A stretch of 64,000 bases of DNA. It comes from Pipra filicauda (taxonomy: Eukaryota; Chordata; Aves; Passeriformes; Pipridae). Positions 46,997 through 61,200 of this stretch are shown one piece after another (positions within the stretch are counted from its first letter, which is position 1; each line of letters begins with the position of its first letter). The DNA lies in contig NW_024104140.1 of the NCBI RefSeq assembly GCF_003945595.2, positions 124,001 to 188,000 on the forward strand, written 5' to 3'. The position numbers and the translations under genes were made by a program. The notes under the pieces were generated by a model, which was given only the letters and a program-made list of their open reading frames with translations, was not told the origin of the DNA and made no database searches.

Positions 46997-48677
46997 TCCA
47001 CACCCCTTCCCTCCCCCCGCATTTGAAAGCATCATTTTCCATTTACACGGGAGGCATCAGGAGAGGGAAAGAGGGCCAATCTTCTGTACAAACCTTATTT
47101 GGGGCTTTTTGTCAGTGCTTTAGCAACCCTCTCTGAGATATTTCAGTTCCTCCATGGCAGCTCTTCGGAGTGACTGCTCCCTGACCATGGCTGTTTCGGG
47201 CCATGGGGACAGAATCCCTATGATGGCACCCTGTTAGGTAGGAGTCCCACTGCCTTCAAGACTTCCTTGGGCATCCTAGGGGTAGGGATAAGTGCAGTTA
47301 CACGGGAGCATTTTTTCCAGATGAAGTGTAAATGAATTGGCAAAGAGCTCTGACAAGTAACTTTTAAATAACCAGAGAGGAGAACTTGTGTTTTCTTGCC
47401 AAGCTTAGACCAGATGCTTGGACATCTTTGTGTAAGTATGACTAAGTCTCTCTGACCTTCTCTCCAAACTTATCCTAGCTTGCTGCTGAATCCTGTTTTT
47501 GATTTTTTTTCTTTCATTTCTCTTTTGATAAAGTTTGCAGAATCTGGCATCCTTCCTCCTGCCAACGCCCCTGTACTCCCTGTCCCATGACCTCATAGGA
47601 GCCTGGTGAATTTTTCTGTTGACCTTGCAAGACTATCCTCCCTCCAGTCAGATAAGAGATCAGCCTGCATCAACCGCTTCTCTAAAGATTTTGCAATATT
47701 TTTTTGCTCTTCTTGTTAGGTTCTGTTTAACCCCAGTATGTGGTCTAAAAGCCCCCACAGATGGGGAGGAAAAGGCACCATATTGAGATAACAAAATAGG
47801 TGTTTCAAATTCCTCCATAAGCTGATCAGAATAGAAGGACTTAGCTGTGAAACCATCTTCTGTCAATTGCAGCATATGTTCATTTAAAGAAATAGCAGAA
47901 ATCTCCTATTTGAACTTTCTTCTGATGACCCTTGATGACATCTTGAGGACTCTGGATCCATATCTTGTGGAAAATATTGTCTTCATTCCGTGTCCTGTTT
48001 CAGACAATGTTGTTAAACAGGAACACATTTCTCTCTACAAGGTTTTGTATGTGTATTGCTGAGAGGATTCACTTCTACATGCTTGCCTAGTATTAGCCAA
48101 ACCCCATCCCACCCAAAATATATATTTTATATAGTTCTGTTTGAGTCCTATATTTGGTGTTTCTAGAGATGAGACAAAAAACACTAAATCCTTGAAGAGA
48201 AACACTTCTATCATTGAATTAAGTAGCATACTCTATACTGAACTGAAGGAAAGGCTGTCCCCAGAATAAGCATTGCATTAAGTTCAGGTCACCTGCCACT
48301 GTACCAGGCAGGACTTTCTTAAATTGCATAAACTAATGGTGAGTGGAAATAAATTCAGCCGTTTTTGAAACAAATGCTTGAAGATTTGGAATAGAGATTT
48401 GATGAATCCCCAGAACTATATTAAAAACAGTTTGACTGCAGAAGATGAGGATTACTTGTGTGCTCCCTTTGTCCTTCAAGCTTGGACAGTGGTGCATTAG
48501 AGCCTAATACAACTCTAGTAATACTTTCCTTGAACCTTTTTTTCCTATAATGCAAGTCCTTTCTACACTGATACATTTTAAGTTTGAAATAATCAATACA
48601 ACCAAGTTCCGAAGGATCATCACATTAAGGCAGAGACAGTGAAGACCCCCTACTCCCATCTCTTGGTGAGTGTATGT

Positions 48678-50612
48678 CACAGAATCACAGAATTGTTTGG
48701 GCTGGAAGGGATCCCTGGAGATCATCCAGTCTGACCCCCCTGCCAAGGCAGGGTCACCTAGAGCAGGTCACACAGGAACTGATCCAGGTGGGCTTTGAAT
48801 TTCTCCAGAGAGGGAGACTCCATGACCTCCTTGGGTAACCTGTTCCAGTGCTCTGCCACCCTTAATGTAAAGAAGCTCTTCCTCATGGAACTTCTTGTGT
48901 TTTTTTTTATGGCCGTTGCTCCTTGTCCTTTCACTGGGCACCACCGAAAAGAGCCTGGCAACGTCCTCTTGGCATCTACCTTTGAGACATTTGCACGTAC
49001 TGATGAGATCCCCTCTCAGTCTTCTCTTCTCTAGACTATACAAGTCCATCTCCCGCAGTCTCTCCTCATAAGAGAGATGCTCCAGACCTCAAATCATCTT
49101 TGTGACCTCCGCTGGAACTTCTCCAGTAGCTCCCTGTCTTTCTTCTATGGAGGAGCCCAGAACGGGACACAGCACTCCAGACCTGGCCTCACTAGGGCTG
49201 AATAGAGGGGGAGGATCACCTCCCTCGACCTGCTGGCCACCCTCTTCCCAGTGCACCCCAGGATCCCAGTGGCCCTCCTGGCTGCAAGGGCACACTGCCA
49301 GCTCATGGTCAACTTGTCATCCACCAGGACTCCCAGGTCCTTCTCTGCAGAGCTGTTTTCCAGCAGCTCAGCCCCTACCCTGTGCCAGTAATTGGAGTTA
49401 TTCCTCCCCAGCTGTAGAACCCTACACTTGCCCTTGTTGAAGCCCATTAGGTTTCTCTCTGTCTGAATCAGGGTCCCACTGAATGGCAGCACAGCCTTCA
49501 GGTGCATCAGCCACTCCCTCCAGTTTGATAGCATTGGTAAACTTGCTGAGGGTACATTCTATCCCTTCATCCAAGTTGTTGATAAACAAGCTGAACAAGG
49601 ATGACCTTCATTTCTTCTACATGCTTGGTGATGACCTCCAAATTACCTGTTCTGTCACCTTTCCAGGGACAGAGGTAAAACTGCCTGGACTTCTCTGAAT
49701 CCTCCTTCTTGCCCTTTTTGAACATTTCAGACTTTTGCTTTTTTCCAGTCATCGGGCATATCTCCCGTCTTCCATGAATTTTCAAAGATGATGGGGAGTA
49801 GCATCTGCCAGTTCCTACAGCACCCATGGGTACATCCCATCAGGGCTCATGGATTTTTGGTGTTAAGTTTGCCTAGTTAATCTCTAATTCAACCCTCTAT
49901 GACCAAGAGGAAGTCTTCCTTTCTCCAGCCTTCTTCTCTCACCTCCAGGGTTTGGGATTCCTGAGGGCTGTCCTCAGCAGTAAAGACTGAGGCAAAAATG
50001 GCATTCAGTAACTCTGCCTTCCCTGTGCCTTCTGTCGCCAGGACAGACATCTGACTCAGGAGGGATCCTAGATGAGCCCCCACGTTTTTCCTAATCTTCC
50101 TTTTGCTGCTGATGTACTTGTAGAAGCCCTTCTTGTTGTCCTTGATATCCTTTGCCGGACACAATTCCAAGTGGACCTCAGCCTTCCTCGTTGCTTCCCT
50201 GCATGGTCTGACAATGTTCCTATAGTTGTCCCATGCGGCCTGCCCCTATTTCTGTATTCCAGAAATTTCTTTCTTTCTTTTGAGAATTCCTAGAAGCTCC
50301 CTGATTGTCAGTGCAGGTCTTCTGCCCCCTTTGCTTGATTTCTTGGTCATGAGGACACACTGGTCTTGAGCTTGGAGGAAGTGATACTTGAATATTGACC
50401 AGCTCTCTTGGATCCTCTTCTCTCCTAGAGTCCTAACCAATGTGATTCCTCCAAATAGGTCTTTGAAGAGGTCAAAGTTAGCTCTCCAGAAGTTTAGGGG
50501 TTTAGTCCTGCTTACTGCTTTGCTTCCTCAGTGCAGGATCTTGAGTTCCACCGTGTCATGGTCACTGCACCCAAGCCTGCCAGCAATCTTCACATCTTCA
50601 ACCAGTCATGAG
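48678..50612 (-). mobile_element. 5'-truncated, inactivated CR1 non-LTR retrotransposon
   Basis: Minus-strand element with the diagnostic CR1 3' terminus, two ATTCTGTG octamers at 48678-48693 read in reverse. Moving upstream it shows the ORF2 C-terminus (SLEKRRLRGDLI, about 48990-49045), the GKCRVLQLGR and EKDLGVLVDDKL regions (about 49325-49450), a damaged YADD-like site (49521-49544), linker and N-terminal RT pieces (49640-50440), and the end of the APE endonuclease with its GCSDHD motif (about 50555-50571). Frameshifts and stops split the frame. An internal deletion near 49590-49605 removes much of the RT palm. The 5' part is missing. No target-site duplication is expected for CR1. Confidence 0.93.
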
Positions 50613-51123
50613 CAAGTGAAACATCTTGACATGGGAACATTTAAATCACTGTTCTAACACTCAACATGGAGATTAAACGTGCTGCTACTTTGGGGAAAAC
50701 ATCATACAGCTCTCTGCTTTAAGGAAAGACATCTCCAATGTGACAGTACCTGTGTCAGAAAACAGCTAGTGAATGCAAAGCTTAGAAAAGAATAGCCTGG
50801 ATCCAGGACTAAGTGTAAACCACATCCTTTTCTTAAGGATTGACACAGGAGAACGCATCACAAGGCACCTTCTGTGAACAATATTTCTGTTGCCTTTACC
50901 TGAGCACTTTCATTGATTTTGTAACTTTGATTCCACACATCTTCTCCTGTAAGAGAAAACCTGTCAATATTGCTGTCACCGTGCATAGATGCATGAAGTG
51001 TTGTAAAGAAGAGTAGCCAGGCAGATAGCTCTTTAGTACAAGCAGGCTGACAAGAAACATGTCTGTGTTCCTCCTACCTCTGCTGAACTAACAGTAGAGT
51101 ACAAACCTGAGAATAACTTTTCC

Positions 51124-51392
51124 AGAAAGAAAGAAAGAAGTAAAGAAAGAAAGAAGGAAAGAAAGAAAGAAAGAAGGAAAGAAGGAGAGAAGGAAAGAAG
51201 GAAAGAAAGAAAAAAAGAAAGAAAGAAAGAAGGAAAGAAGGAAAGAAGGAGAGAAGGAAAGAAAGAAAGAAAGAAAGAAAGAAGGAAAGAAGGAGAAGGA
51301 AAGAAGGAAAGAAGGAAAGAAGGAAAGAAAGAAAGAAAGAAAGAAGGAAAGAAAGAAGGAAAGAAGGAAAGAAGGAAAGAAGGAGAGAAGGA

Positions 51393-51427
<35 letters not shown>

Positions 51428-51457
51428 GAAAAGAAAGAAAGAAAGAAGGAAAGAAAA
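51124..51457. repeat. GAAA/GGAA tetranucleotide purine tract
   Basis: About 330 bp that is almost pure purine on the + strand, built from interspersed GAAA, GGAA and GAGA units with nearly no pyrimidine. It creates a spurious Ser/Phe/Leu-rich frame on the - strand. Such mirror-like purine tracts can form triplex DNA and are highly length-variable. Confidence 0.95.
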
Positions 51458-52248
51458 GTCCATTGTAAAAAGGATTGATGCAGAGGAGGAGAAGGCCCTG
51501 GTCAGTATTTGTGCTTCAGCCCTTGTCATGTGAAAGAGCAATGAAAGAAAGATCTTTGCTCTTTGACAATGTTGAGGCAAATTCATAAACAAAGGGGAGC
51601 ATGAGCAAGCAGCTACTGTATCGTTCGCTTGCAGTATTTATCAGCACCTTTCACATTTGTTAAAAAACAGTGATGGAAATAGAGAGAGAGGAAGAGGGGG
51701 GAAGAAAGCTTTCCTAGTAACTCAGTACCCTGAAGGCTGAATGCCGAAGATAAGCTCGTCACTGCTGTGCAGTACTGGGATACCATGAATGCTCACCCTC
51801 CCAGCCCTCTGAAGTAGTAGCAGTGTTCTTACACAGTCACAGCACAGCTGAGTCCGAGTTCCTCAACTTCTTACCACATCCCTTACCAGAAATATTGTAT
51901 TGGATTGTTACTGACCCCAGATCTTCCTCTTCTCTCCCAGGCAGCATGAAGAAAAACCCCTTTTCCTTAAAAGCATGTTCACAACGTGCAATTGACAGGC
52001 AGGGTTTCTAGAATCAGAGGGTTTCTATCTTTGACTGAAAAATACCTCAGAATAAAGATGGAGGTGAAAATGCCTTTTTACAGCATACTAACTATGCTCC
52101 CAGGTAGCCTTGCAGGTGGGCCAGTGGTCTGTCACTGTAACATCCCTGTGGATGTTTAAGGTCCTGCTGATACGAGAAGAATGGATTTCCAGTCTCCTTT
52201 GCTAGACTTATCCATCACATCTCTGCTCAATCACTATACAGTGCATGT

Positions 52249-52296
52249 ACACACACACACACATGCATGTACACACACACACGCACACACACACAC
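52249..52296. repeat. (AC)n microsatellite, interrupted
   Basis: Two AC-repeat blocks separated by ATGCATGT, with a single CG interruption in the second. It is a typical polymorphic dinucleotide repeat. Confidence 0.93.
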
Positions 52297-55200
52297 TTTT
52301 TTTAATTTACTGCCAGCTATGGCCAAAGAAAACTTCCAGCAGCTCTGCACAAGCTCTCCATGTTGTACAGAACAGCCAGTGGGTTGCTTCAGCTGTTTTG
52401 GGAGATCTCTGCTCTCTTGGTAAATGGCAGAATCAGATAGGTTCAGAAGGCTTTGCTTCTCCTGGAGAGACCAATCCTTGACTATTGCTCCCTAAAAGAC
52501 ACCTCCTTTGTACCCTTCACACAGGAAGTAAAGAGGCCCTGAGCCAGGGTAGTTTCACAGAGCTGTGGGTCGGCTTCACGTCTCCCTCTCACCACATGTT
52601 GAAAATGGCCCTTACACATTATCAGCTCCTGGGAGACTTGTTTGTCTCTCTCAGAGGCCCCCTGGTGAGGAGATAAGTCAGCAAGAGCTAGAAGAGGGGA
52701 AAAATCGCAAAGGAGGGTGCAGAGCTGCCTGAAAGCTATAAGAGTTGCTAAAGTACCAGTTTTTCTTCTTTGTAACACTAGTAGTGGTAAGCTGGGAAAA
52801 CTGCAGCCTCTGCAGATGTGCCCTTCCCCTTCTGGTGTGGGTAGGCATGGAGCAGGTAGCACCAGCAGGCAGACTGGGGAACTACTTGCTTTGGAAGAGA
52901 CAGCAACCTGGAAACAACACAGGGTAGGAAAATATGGCATGTAAATGGCATGAGTGGGCAGTGAGGAGTTACTCTCAGTATCCTTGTCATATTACCCACC
53001 TTCCCAAATGTATTTGTCCCCCGCCCCTTGCATACAAATGAATGATTAGCCCTTTTCAGTGCCTTCCTGGCCTCTCTCTGTTTTGTGATCTCAATCTGAC
53101 CCTCCTACATCTTCAGGCTGGCTGTTCCTTTTCTACAGAAGCTTTCCGAGAATGAAGCACATGGAAGAAACCAGAGAGAAGTAAAGAGGGTGATACACAA
53201 ATATATGTCAAAGCGCCTGTGCCAGTTGCTTTCCACATGGAAATCAAACCTTCCTTTACTTCTAGGGGAAAGCAAGGCTTGAAGTGTCTGAGATCAACAG
53301 TCCCCAGTACCACCCCATCTAAAATCACCCATGTACACATGTAACACCTAAGCATATACATATACGTATTTATCCATACGTTATATACATATTTGGATAC
53401 TGACTCCTCTAAACTCCTTTCCCTGCTTAGATTTCACTTGCATAACTGCTGCCTGACAGCCATTGTAAAGCAGCCCACCATGAGACTAACACGAGAATGG
53501 AATTAAACAATGCCACTGCTTCAGAGGAGAGAGGTTACTTTCGGACAAATTCCTGCTGGAGTGCCAGGATGGCTATTTGCATGTGGCTGTTCCTCGTGCA
53601 GGGGTGAACAGAAGGTTTTGTGCTGAGGGAAGATGCTAGGCTGTTTTGAGCACTTGACTTTAGAAGTAACGTGTCTGAAAGGATTGCCTTGTTTATGGAC
53701 ACAGGCAGACTGAAGAATAATATTAGACAGAGCTTAAATACTGGGGTTTTTTTCCCAAGATATTGTTGGTTAGCATGGCTTTGAACTGGCATATTATTTC
53801 CTTCTTTTTTTTTTTCCCCCACTTATGTGGGTCCACATCTCCCTGAAGCTTTCATGTCCAACAATCATTAATGAGTTTTATTCTCATTAGAGTATATTTA
53901 GGAAATGCAGAACAGAGATAGTGGAGTAGACTAAATGACTCACCTACAGGACTATGGATGGTTCAGCAATAGTAAGAAGGTCCCTTCAGTACTCATAAAA
54001 ATTCTTTCAATAGCCTCTTTCTTACCAGGCTCTTCGGATGTAATTAGGAATAGAAAGGAATTTTGCAGTCACCTCAGATCCAAGTGTGTTAAAAACTGGG
54101 ATCACTGTAAAAAGTTCAAGATTCACTTTCAAGAGCAAGTTGAGTCCTAGGAAAGAAAAGCAAACAGAACAATACCTTTGACAAACACTTCTTTCCCATT
54201 TCTGATCCCTGTTGACTATCCTTTCCAGGGAGTCATCAACATGGAATTCCCTGGGTCTGGAAGTCTGAACCATACTGTACTAAGGAGTGCAAAGCAGCAT
54301 ATCTATAGTGTCTTAAGGTAACTTGCAAATGAAATTTAGGCTTAACCATGGAGCAGGTGCTTTGGCTATCTCAATGTTAGACAGTGGGTCTTCTTCCTCT
54401 TTCCTTCCACTCCTTGCCCTACTGTTGCAAAATCTCTGCAGTGAGACCTCGGACCTCAAGACTACCACAACAGTCCTAGGTGGGAGAGAAAAGGCTTTGT
54501 GAGCCCTTTATGTGTGCCTTTTCACAAACTAGCATTCCCAAGCATGCTGCTGCTGTGTGAGGTGCTCTTGTCTGGAAAACCTTTCAGGACATCCTCAAGA
54601 AAGCGGGATTTATTCTTTTGATCCCACTTACTAACAGTACACAGTATCCATGCTATTGGCCAACAAACCTAGCAGGCTCACTGAAGCAGCAGCCTGGAAT
54701 GCACCGTGGTGTGCTGAGGCCACTTGTGGGAGCTTTCCCTCCTCACAACTACAGTTTGGGTGGTGACAGCAACATATCTGTGATACACCCAAAATCTCAA
54801 GATGAAATACGGGATTATTTCACAGAACATGTAGTTGAAATGTGGGACATATTGACACAAGAATTTTAGATGCCAAAAGTCTGTGTGATCGGGCATCACT
54901 CCTGAAGAAAAGTCTGTCTGGGGCTGTCATGCACAGCAATACTGCTTTTAGGACAGGAAATATCTGAGCATCAAATGACTGGAGGCTAGGAAGTCATCTT
55001 GTAAAACTTGGCTATATTTGCTGTGTTCTGCAGGTATTTTGTCTTAGCTGCTGTCAGAGAAGGATTGCTAGCTGGCAAAACTGTAGCCTGGGCTAGACAT
55101 TCTCATATATTCTAGCTGATAGTCCTATTTACATGTTATTCATCTTCCAAATTAGAGCAATTCTACACTTAAACAATTTATTTCAATGCCATGGTTCTTA

Positions 55201-58200
55201 GGGTTATCCCAAAGAATTGATTAAAACCAGCTGTAAATTTATAAGTTTTTCTCTACTCATGGGACTTAGAAAAGGGCTGTAGGGGGACTCTTTTTTGTTG
55301 CTCTTTTTTGTTTTCTTCATGGAAAACCCTAAACTGTGAAATTTTCCAGATGGTAGATAGAACAAATAATACTTTTGGTTTTCAGTTCTTTGATTTTCAG
55401 TTCTAATGGTTAAATAATTTTTGCTCCGGCAGAAATTCAAAATACTGGGTAGCGACAGCAAGGATTTGAGTTTAAAAAGTGAAGGCTTCTGGACAAACTG
55501 GGAAGTAAAATTTTTGTATCTAACTGCGTACACCAACTGTATGCATGTGCAAAGTGTGTTAAACGGTACCAACTATTGCTAAACTGTTTATACTGAAGGC
55601 CAGTACACAGTCCTTGAATGTTCATTTGTCAACATTTCGAGTGAGTTAGATTTTAATCTAAGGCTTTTCAATGGGTCTTTGCTGAGCTTTTCTGTCTTGC
55701 TCCTACAATGCAACCCAGTGTACCCACAGTCCCTCTGAGACCTCCTCTGTCTTACAGTGTAGGCACAGTCCAAGTGTCTCCCCGGGTAAACGAGTGTTAA
55801 AAGTATCTCAGATTTCAGGGCAGCAATGTGGCAGACAGAGGCTAATTAACAGTTTAGGAATGTCTTCACACTTGGTGGGTTTTGGTTTAATGGTTTCTCA
55901 GCTCACAAAAAAAAAATTCTCATTTGTTCCATGCTCAGGGACTATTGCTCCTGATGCAAAGATAATGTGTTTCTGGAAGTCTGATCATTATGTTCCAAAA
56001 GCTGTACATATAGACTTCTCCCTACTGCCAAGTAACAGATGCTATTATGGGAAAGATGTCCTCTTCCCCTCCGGTCTCAGCAGGCAGAGATGCTGACCCC
56101 TTTGAAGGTGGAGGGGTACTATACTATACAGCAACCCAGTAGCAGGAGACATGATAATCTGGGATTCATAATCCAACATTTTTCTATTTCCTTTTGTTTC
56201 CACAGATTATTCCGTGTTTTAAGTTTCTTCCTCCCCTGTGCTAGAGAAGGAAGGTGCTCTGATGATGGATGTGGTATTGTGGCAGAAGAATATAAGTTCT
56301 GAGAACATGAATTTCCCTCTGTGAATTATGCATCGCAGTGGCCCACACAGAAGAGGGACAGGACTTTCCACACCTTGTACCTCCCCTGAGTAGACAAGGA
56401 GCACAGCCAGCCCTGCTTATGGTTATCAGCCCACATTAAAAGACTGTGAAAAGAGGTGGGCTGTAAACTTGAGGAGAGCACATCAGTGCAAGCACAGGGA
56501 GGACTGGTTGGATTGCACCAAACTAGAAATGGCACGTTTCAAATGTAACGAAACATGTGCAGCCGCTGTGCCAACTGCTTCTGCAAGGCTTTCCAGAGAA
56601 ATTGCAATTGCAAAAAGCAGAGCCAGCTGCCCTCTGACACAGAAAAGCGAGTGTATGTTATTACCTGTTTATCTGTGTGTGTATTCAACTGCTCCGTTGG
56701 CTCAGTCCCCATTTCCCTCCTGGGCTCAAGCCCTCATGGATCATATTCCACACATATGATGTAGCCCCTGGGCTCCCCTCTGAAAAGACAGCTGTTGAGA
56801 GCACATCTTGGTCTAAACTGGCTGACTATGTACTGTACTGCACTGCACATACACCAGAGCCCTTCAGCTTTGCCCCAACAGGTCTTGCACGCTCAAAATC
56901 TCTCTTGCTCCCCCTCAAGGGTATATGCCTAACAACATGGCATGCTCATGGTGATCTCCAAAGAGGGCCTTCTCTCTGCAGTAAAGAATAACTGTCATAG
57001 AACAAATACAGTTGAAATAATAAAGCAATTACTTGTAAAGTACTGGGGAGGTACAGTGCAAATGAAACTATTCCACACAAAAAGCACTGAGTCAACACCA
57101 GTTAGGCATTGATCTTGGGTTCGTGTCCTGTCCTCTCTTGTAAAGGCAGTGTGAACAGTTTAAACAGTTTAAAGCAAAAGCTGCTTTCCCCCTAGAATAT
57201 CAGTTTTCTAATACACCTCTGCTCTGTTAATCCATTTTTGCTCCTTGAGAAGAGCATAATCCTCTGTCATTCATCTGTCATGACTTCTCTCAGAGCATTG
57301 AAGCAGAGCAGAAAAGTGTTGGGTTCAGTACTAAGAGACAACTAAGCATCCTGTGGCACAGGCATAAGATGCTCAGGGCACTCATATAGCAGAAAAAAAT
57401 GAGAGAGAAGCTGGGAATCCAGAGGTAGAAAACTTGAGATTTTAGTCATGGTATAAGTGCCACTTAGTATAGCTCTTACCCACTCCTTGATCATTCACTT
57501 TATTCAGCTGAGGGGGTCATGGAATCAGATTAGTTCCTGTGATTATTTTTGCTGTTACAATTGAATCTGTCACATACCTAGACTCCTTGGCAGCACTAGC
57601 ATGAGTCAGTCCTCACTTACAGCTGCCTACAAACAAGCATCGTGGGTAATTTCTCTTTGATCTGTCATATTTTCTTGTCTAGCTCACTTGTTTTGATGCC
57701 ATTCCCTAATGGAGCATAGCTGGTAAATCAGAAACCCCTGCCTATAGCAAACCCTTGCTCATCTAAGAAAACCTGAAGACAACAAAAAGCTGTAGTTTTA
57801 TTATTACCCTTCTCTCTGGTTCTAGCACACCATCTGAACTATCCAACCAAGTGGGGGGACATAGAGCAGGAACAAACTTCGCTTGTTGGAGAATTTTGAA
57901 AGCAGTTCACACCAGAGAGCAAAGTTAGTGAACTGGAGAATTCTGCAAAATGCTGCCAAGGCATACAGTGCTAACAGACTTAGCCATACCCTTTTCTCCA
58001 TCTTTATTATAATTTCCAGTTGTTGAGGGTGCTGATTCAGACCAAAGTTATTCTGTGTCCATGGCTGTCCCTTTTCCTAGAGGTAAGCTAGTCAAAGGTT
58101 GCACCAATGGGTTTGTGTCTGCGCTCTGTCATGGCTTTTTCCCTATAGAGACATGTGGGAAGTGTAGGAAGGCTGGCACTGCACCAATGTAATATGAACA

Positions 58201-61200
58201 GAAGTGGTTATTTATTACTTTTCCATATAAGGGTAATCAGAGAAGCTGGCAGATTGACACTGGTCTTCAGTAAAGGCGCAGAACTGGGGAGGGGGGGTGG
58301 GAGGGAGCCCGCCCTATTATGCAGTCATTCTCCTGAGGTCCTGTGACAGAACTGCACTCATCCACTGTGACCAGCTCAGCCCAAAACAGAAACCTCATGA
58401 TATCCACAAATACTACTCTCCACACTCCTCTAAATGCAGAAGTTATCCCACCCACAGGGAAGTCCTCTTTGCTTTATTTACCACCCATGGACCTTGAAAC
58501 TACTAAGGCCTGAAAGTAACAGTACTGAGTTAATTAATTGTTTCTGCCTTGAATGGGCTTACATGAATGTCCTTAGTAGAGGACCCTTGGAGAAAATGAG
58601 CCTTAACCTTTGCAGGTAACAAGGCAGCTTCATAGATGGATGGTGTGGGTAAGAAGTGTTCTTAGTACAGTTGCCATACTCTGCACTTCTTAGTCTTCCC
58701 CCACTCCCCCAGGCAACCTCTTGCATTAAACCCTCAGGACAAAGTTTTCTGTTGCCTGAGGCTGATACAAAACCAGGAGACTTCAAGCTTCACCTATCAA
58801 CCTGAAGAACTGATGTCGCACACACAGTGGCAGGGCTGGAGAAGATCTAAATCCAGCTCTGGGGTATCCTTAACACCGTGTCCTGCATGTTTCTTAGGGC
58901 TGGACGTGCCAGGGCACGGTAAGAAAGTACAAAAGGAGCTCTGGCAAAACTGGAGATGATTGTCACCTGAAGACAACCACTGCTGGTTTCTGCCAAGTTT
59001 CATTTTGGCAGAAGAGGTTGTAGCTCTTCCCTCATCTTGGCCAGCTCGCTGCATTTACAGAGAGATGCATGAAGGGATTTAAAGTAAGAGTTCCCTCTAG
59101 AGGAGTGAAGCAATAACGTACATACATAAGGATATGCTCTGCTAGAGGCTGGGCTCCATTTTCTTTACAGATACAGACTGATGGTGGGGTAAATCCACTT
59201 CTGAATCCCACAGCCCATGGACATGCAATAAAAACAGAACAGTGTCAGCTACGCAGAAAAAAAAAGGCAGCAGGGCCTTTTGAGGACTATAATGGCAACA
59301 GAATAAAAAAAAAATAAGACTTCAAGTTAAATCCAGACACAGTTCACAAAGTTTGCCACTATAAAGGAAGAAACCACCATTATTGCAAAAAACTGTAAGA
59401 ATCAGTCAGAACAACCAGGACCCTGTTGTTCTTAGATATTGTGCTTCTCTCCAGCTAAACAGGAGAGAGAAAAGGAAATTAAGGCACAGCAAAGGGATTA
59501 GGCAGTGGTCAAGGTCACATATAAGGGCACTTTCATGAACAGAATTTATTTTTATGGAATCATTGTGTACCCAAGTCTTGTTACTCACTATTTTTTGATT
59601 TATTTGTTGATTTAGAGGAACTTAGTTTTAGAAAATATTTTGTTCTGTGTTCTCTGAATATTGCAAGACCTTTTCTTTCTTAAGAAGTATGCAGCATTAT
59701 GGAAAGGCCACACAGCTTTATACATTAGATATAAATTTGTTTGCTACTTTTACTTGGGACTCTGACCACAGTAAGAATACTGGGAAGACTCGCTGTAAAA
59801 TATTAAAGTTTCTTGTCTTAGCAATAGCTGTTCAGAAATCTCAGTGGAGAAAGACATGGGATTAAGTTGTCTGATTTCCAAAGCAAACACATGTGTAGGC
59901 AGAAGTGACTAGCTCATTTGCACTGGGAAGGAAGGCAGCAAATGCCTAGCTGGGAAAAGAAGAAATATTCTTGGAAGGATTTTGTGTTACAGCAGACTGA
60001 TTAACATGGAAGTCTTTAGGCTGGGCACTTCAAAAGAGACCAGAAGAAGTGGGCACACATCTCCCTCTTACAGTCCTCTGAAACTTTCAGCTGCAATAAA
60101 AGCATGTTATGCTTTGGCCTTCTCCACATACGGATTTAAGCATAATGCCACATTGCATTCACCTGATATTTTTCATCCCAAGGGAATAAGATTCCTTCAA
60201 AAACAAATGTGAAGAATTGTTGACGTCATTTTACACATGAGGATGGAGAGACAAACAATGCCTGCATTAGTAAGGGCAAACATCTCCCTGTGTGCAGGCT
60301 AAATCCCCAGCAAGAGTAGCACTGAGACACCCATAGCTACAGACTGTGGGTAAACTCTGGCTCAGATGCAAACTAATTACATAAACCTACCCAGGGTAAA
60401 GGTCCGGAGTCAAAGAAATTTATTGCAGCAGGATACTGATCCTATTCTGCTTATTTGTAATGCCTGCCAGAAGTGGTGAATAAGTGAAAAACAAGAGGCT
60501 TTCCAAAAAAATAAAGACTGGTAAATTTTTTGGGGCATAATTTGTAATTCTGAATTATGATACATCTGTCAGATACGCATAGACACACCTTCCACCAGTA
60601 TTTTTATAATGCAATGATTCATGGAGGAAAGTGGTCTGAGGAAGTTAAAGACAGCTAGTGAACAGAAGATGCAGAGGTTTGCATTTTCTAAATGACCTTT
60701 CCAATTATTTGTGGAAGAATATAGGTACTATTTCAAGGCAACCAAAACAATAACAAATATGAAAGCCACAACAGCCTGTCTGCATGCTAACGGCTTTGTT
60801 AAACAAAAAGGCCCCAAAAGGTCAGTGCAGATTTAATGTCTCTTATTTGTTTTGGCTTTGAGAGTTTACTTGTGATGAATAATCTGCAAGTTAGTTAGAG
60901 CAGTCCCACATCCTGCCCCAACCAGACTGCTTTTGTGACACAGTTTCACGAAGAAATTCACAGCAAGAAAATGGAACATGAGGGAAGTGTTAGAAAGAGG
61001 TTTCAGAAAGCAGCCTAGGGACCAGCCCAAAGTTTCAGGACATTTAGCATCAGTTTCCTAGACTGTCTCTGTGACTCTGGATAAATCATTTGAACAGTCT
61101 TTGCCTTTGTGTGTTCAGCAATAAGATAAAGTTTTAAATGCTCATCACACCTGACTGCTTTGTCCACCTCTCAGATACGAAGTTGAGGCCATGTAAATTC

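Larger units (their letters stand above)
42380..48677. other. 3' flanking intergenic DNA, no recognised gene
   Basis: No exon chain or RNA gene was recognised. I looked for SLC18A1, which lies downstream of human LPL, and found none of its conserved transmembrane segments. The clear structures are the T58 run and two tandem duplications, listed separately. Confidence 0.6.

Noticed and set aside
51074..51592. 172-codon minus-strand frame rich in Ser, Phe and Leu
   Set aside because: It is the translation of the GAAA/GGAA microsatellite. The repetitiveness explains the lack of stops.
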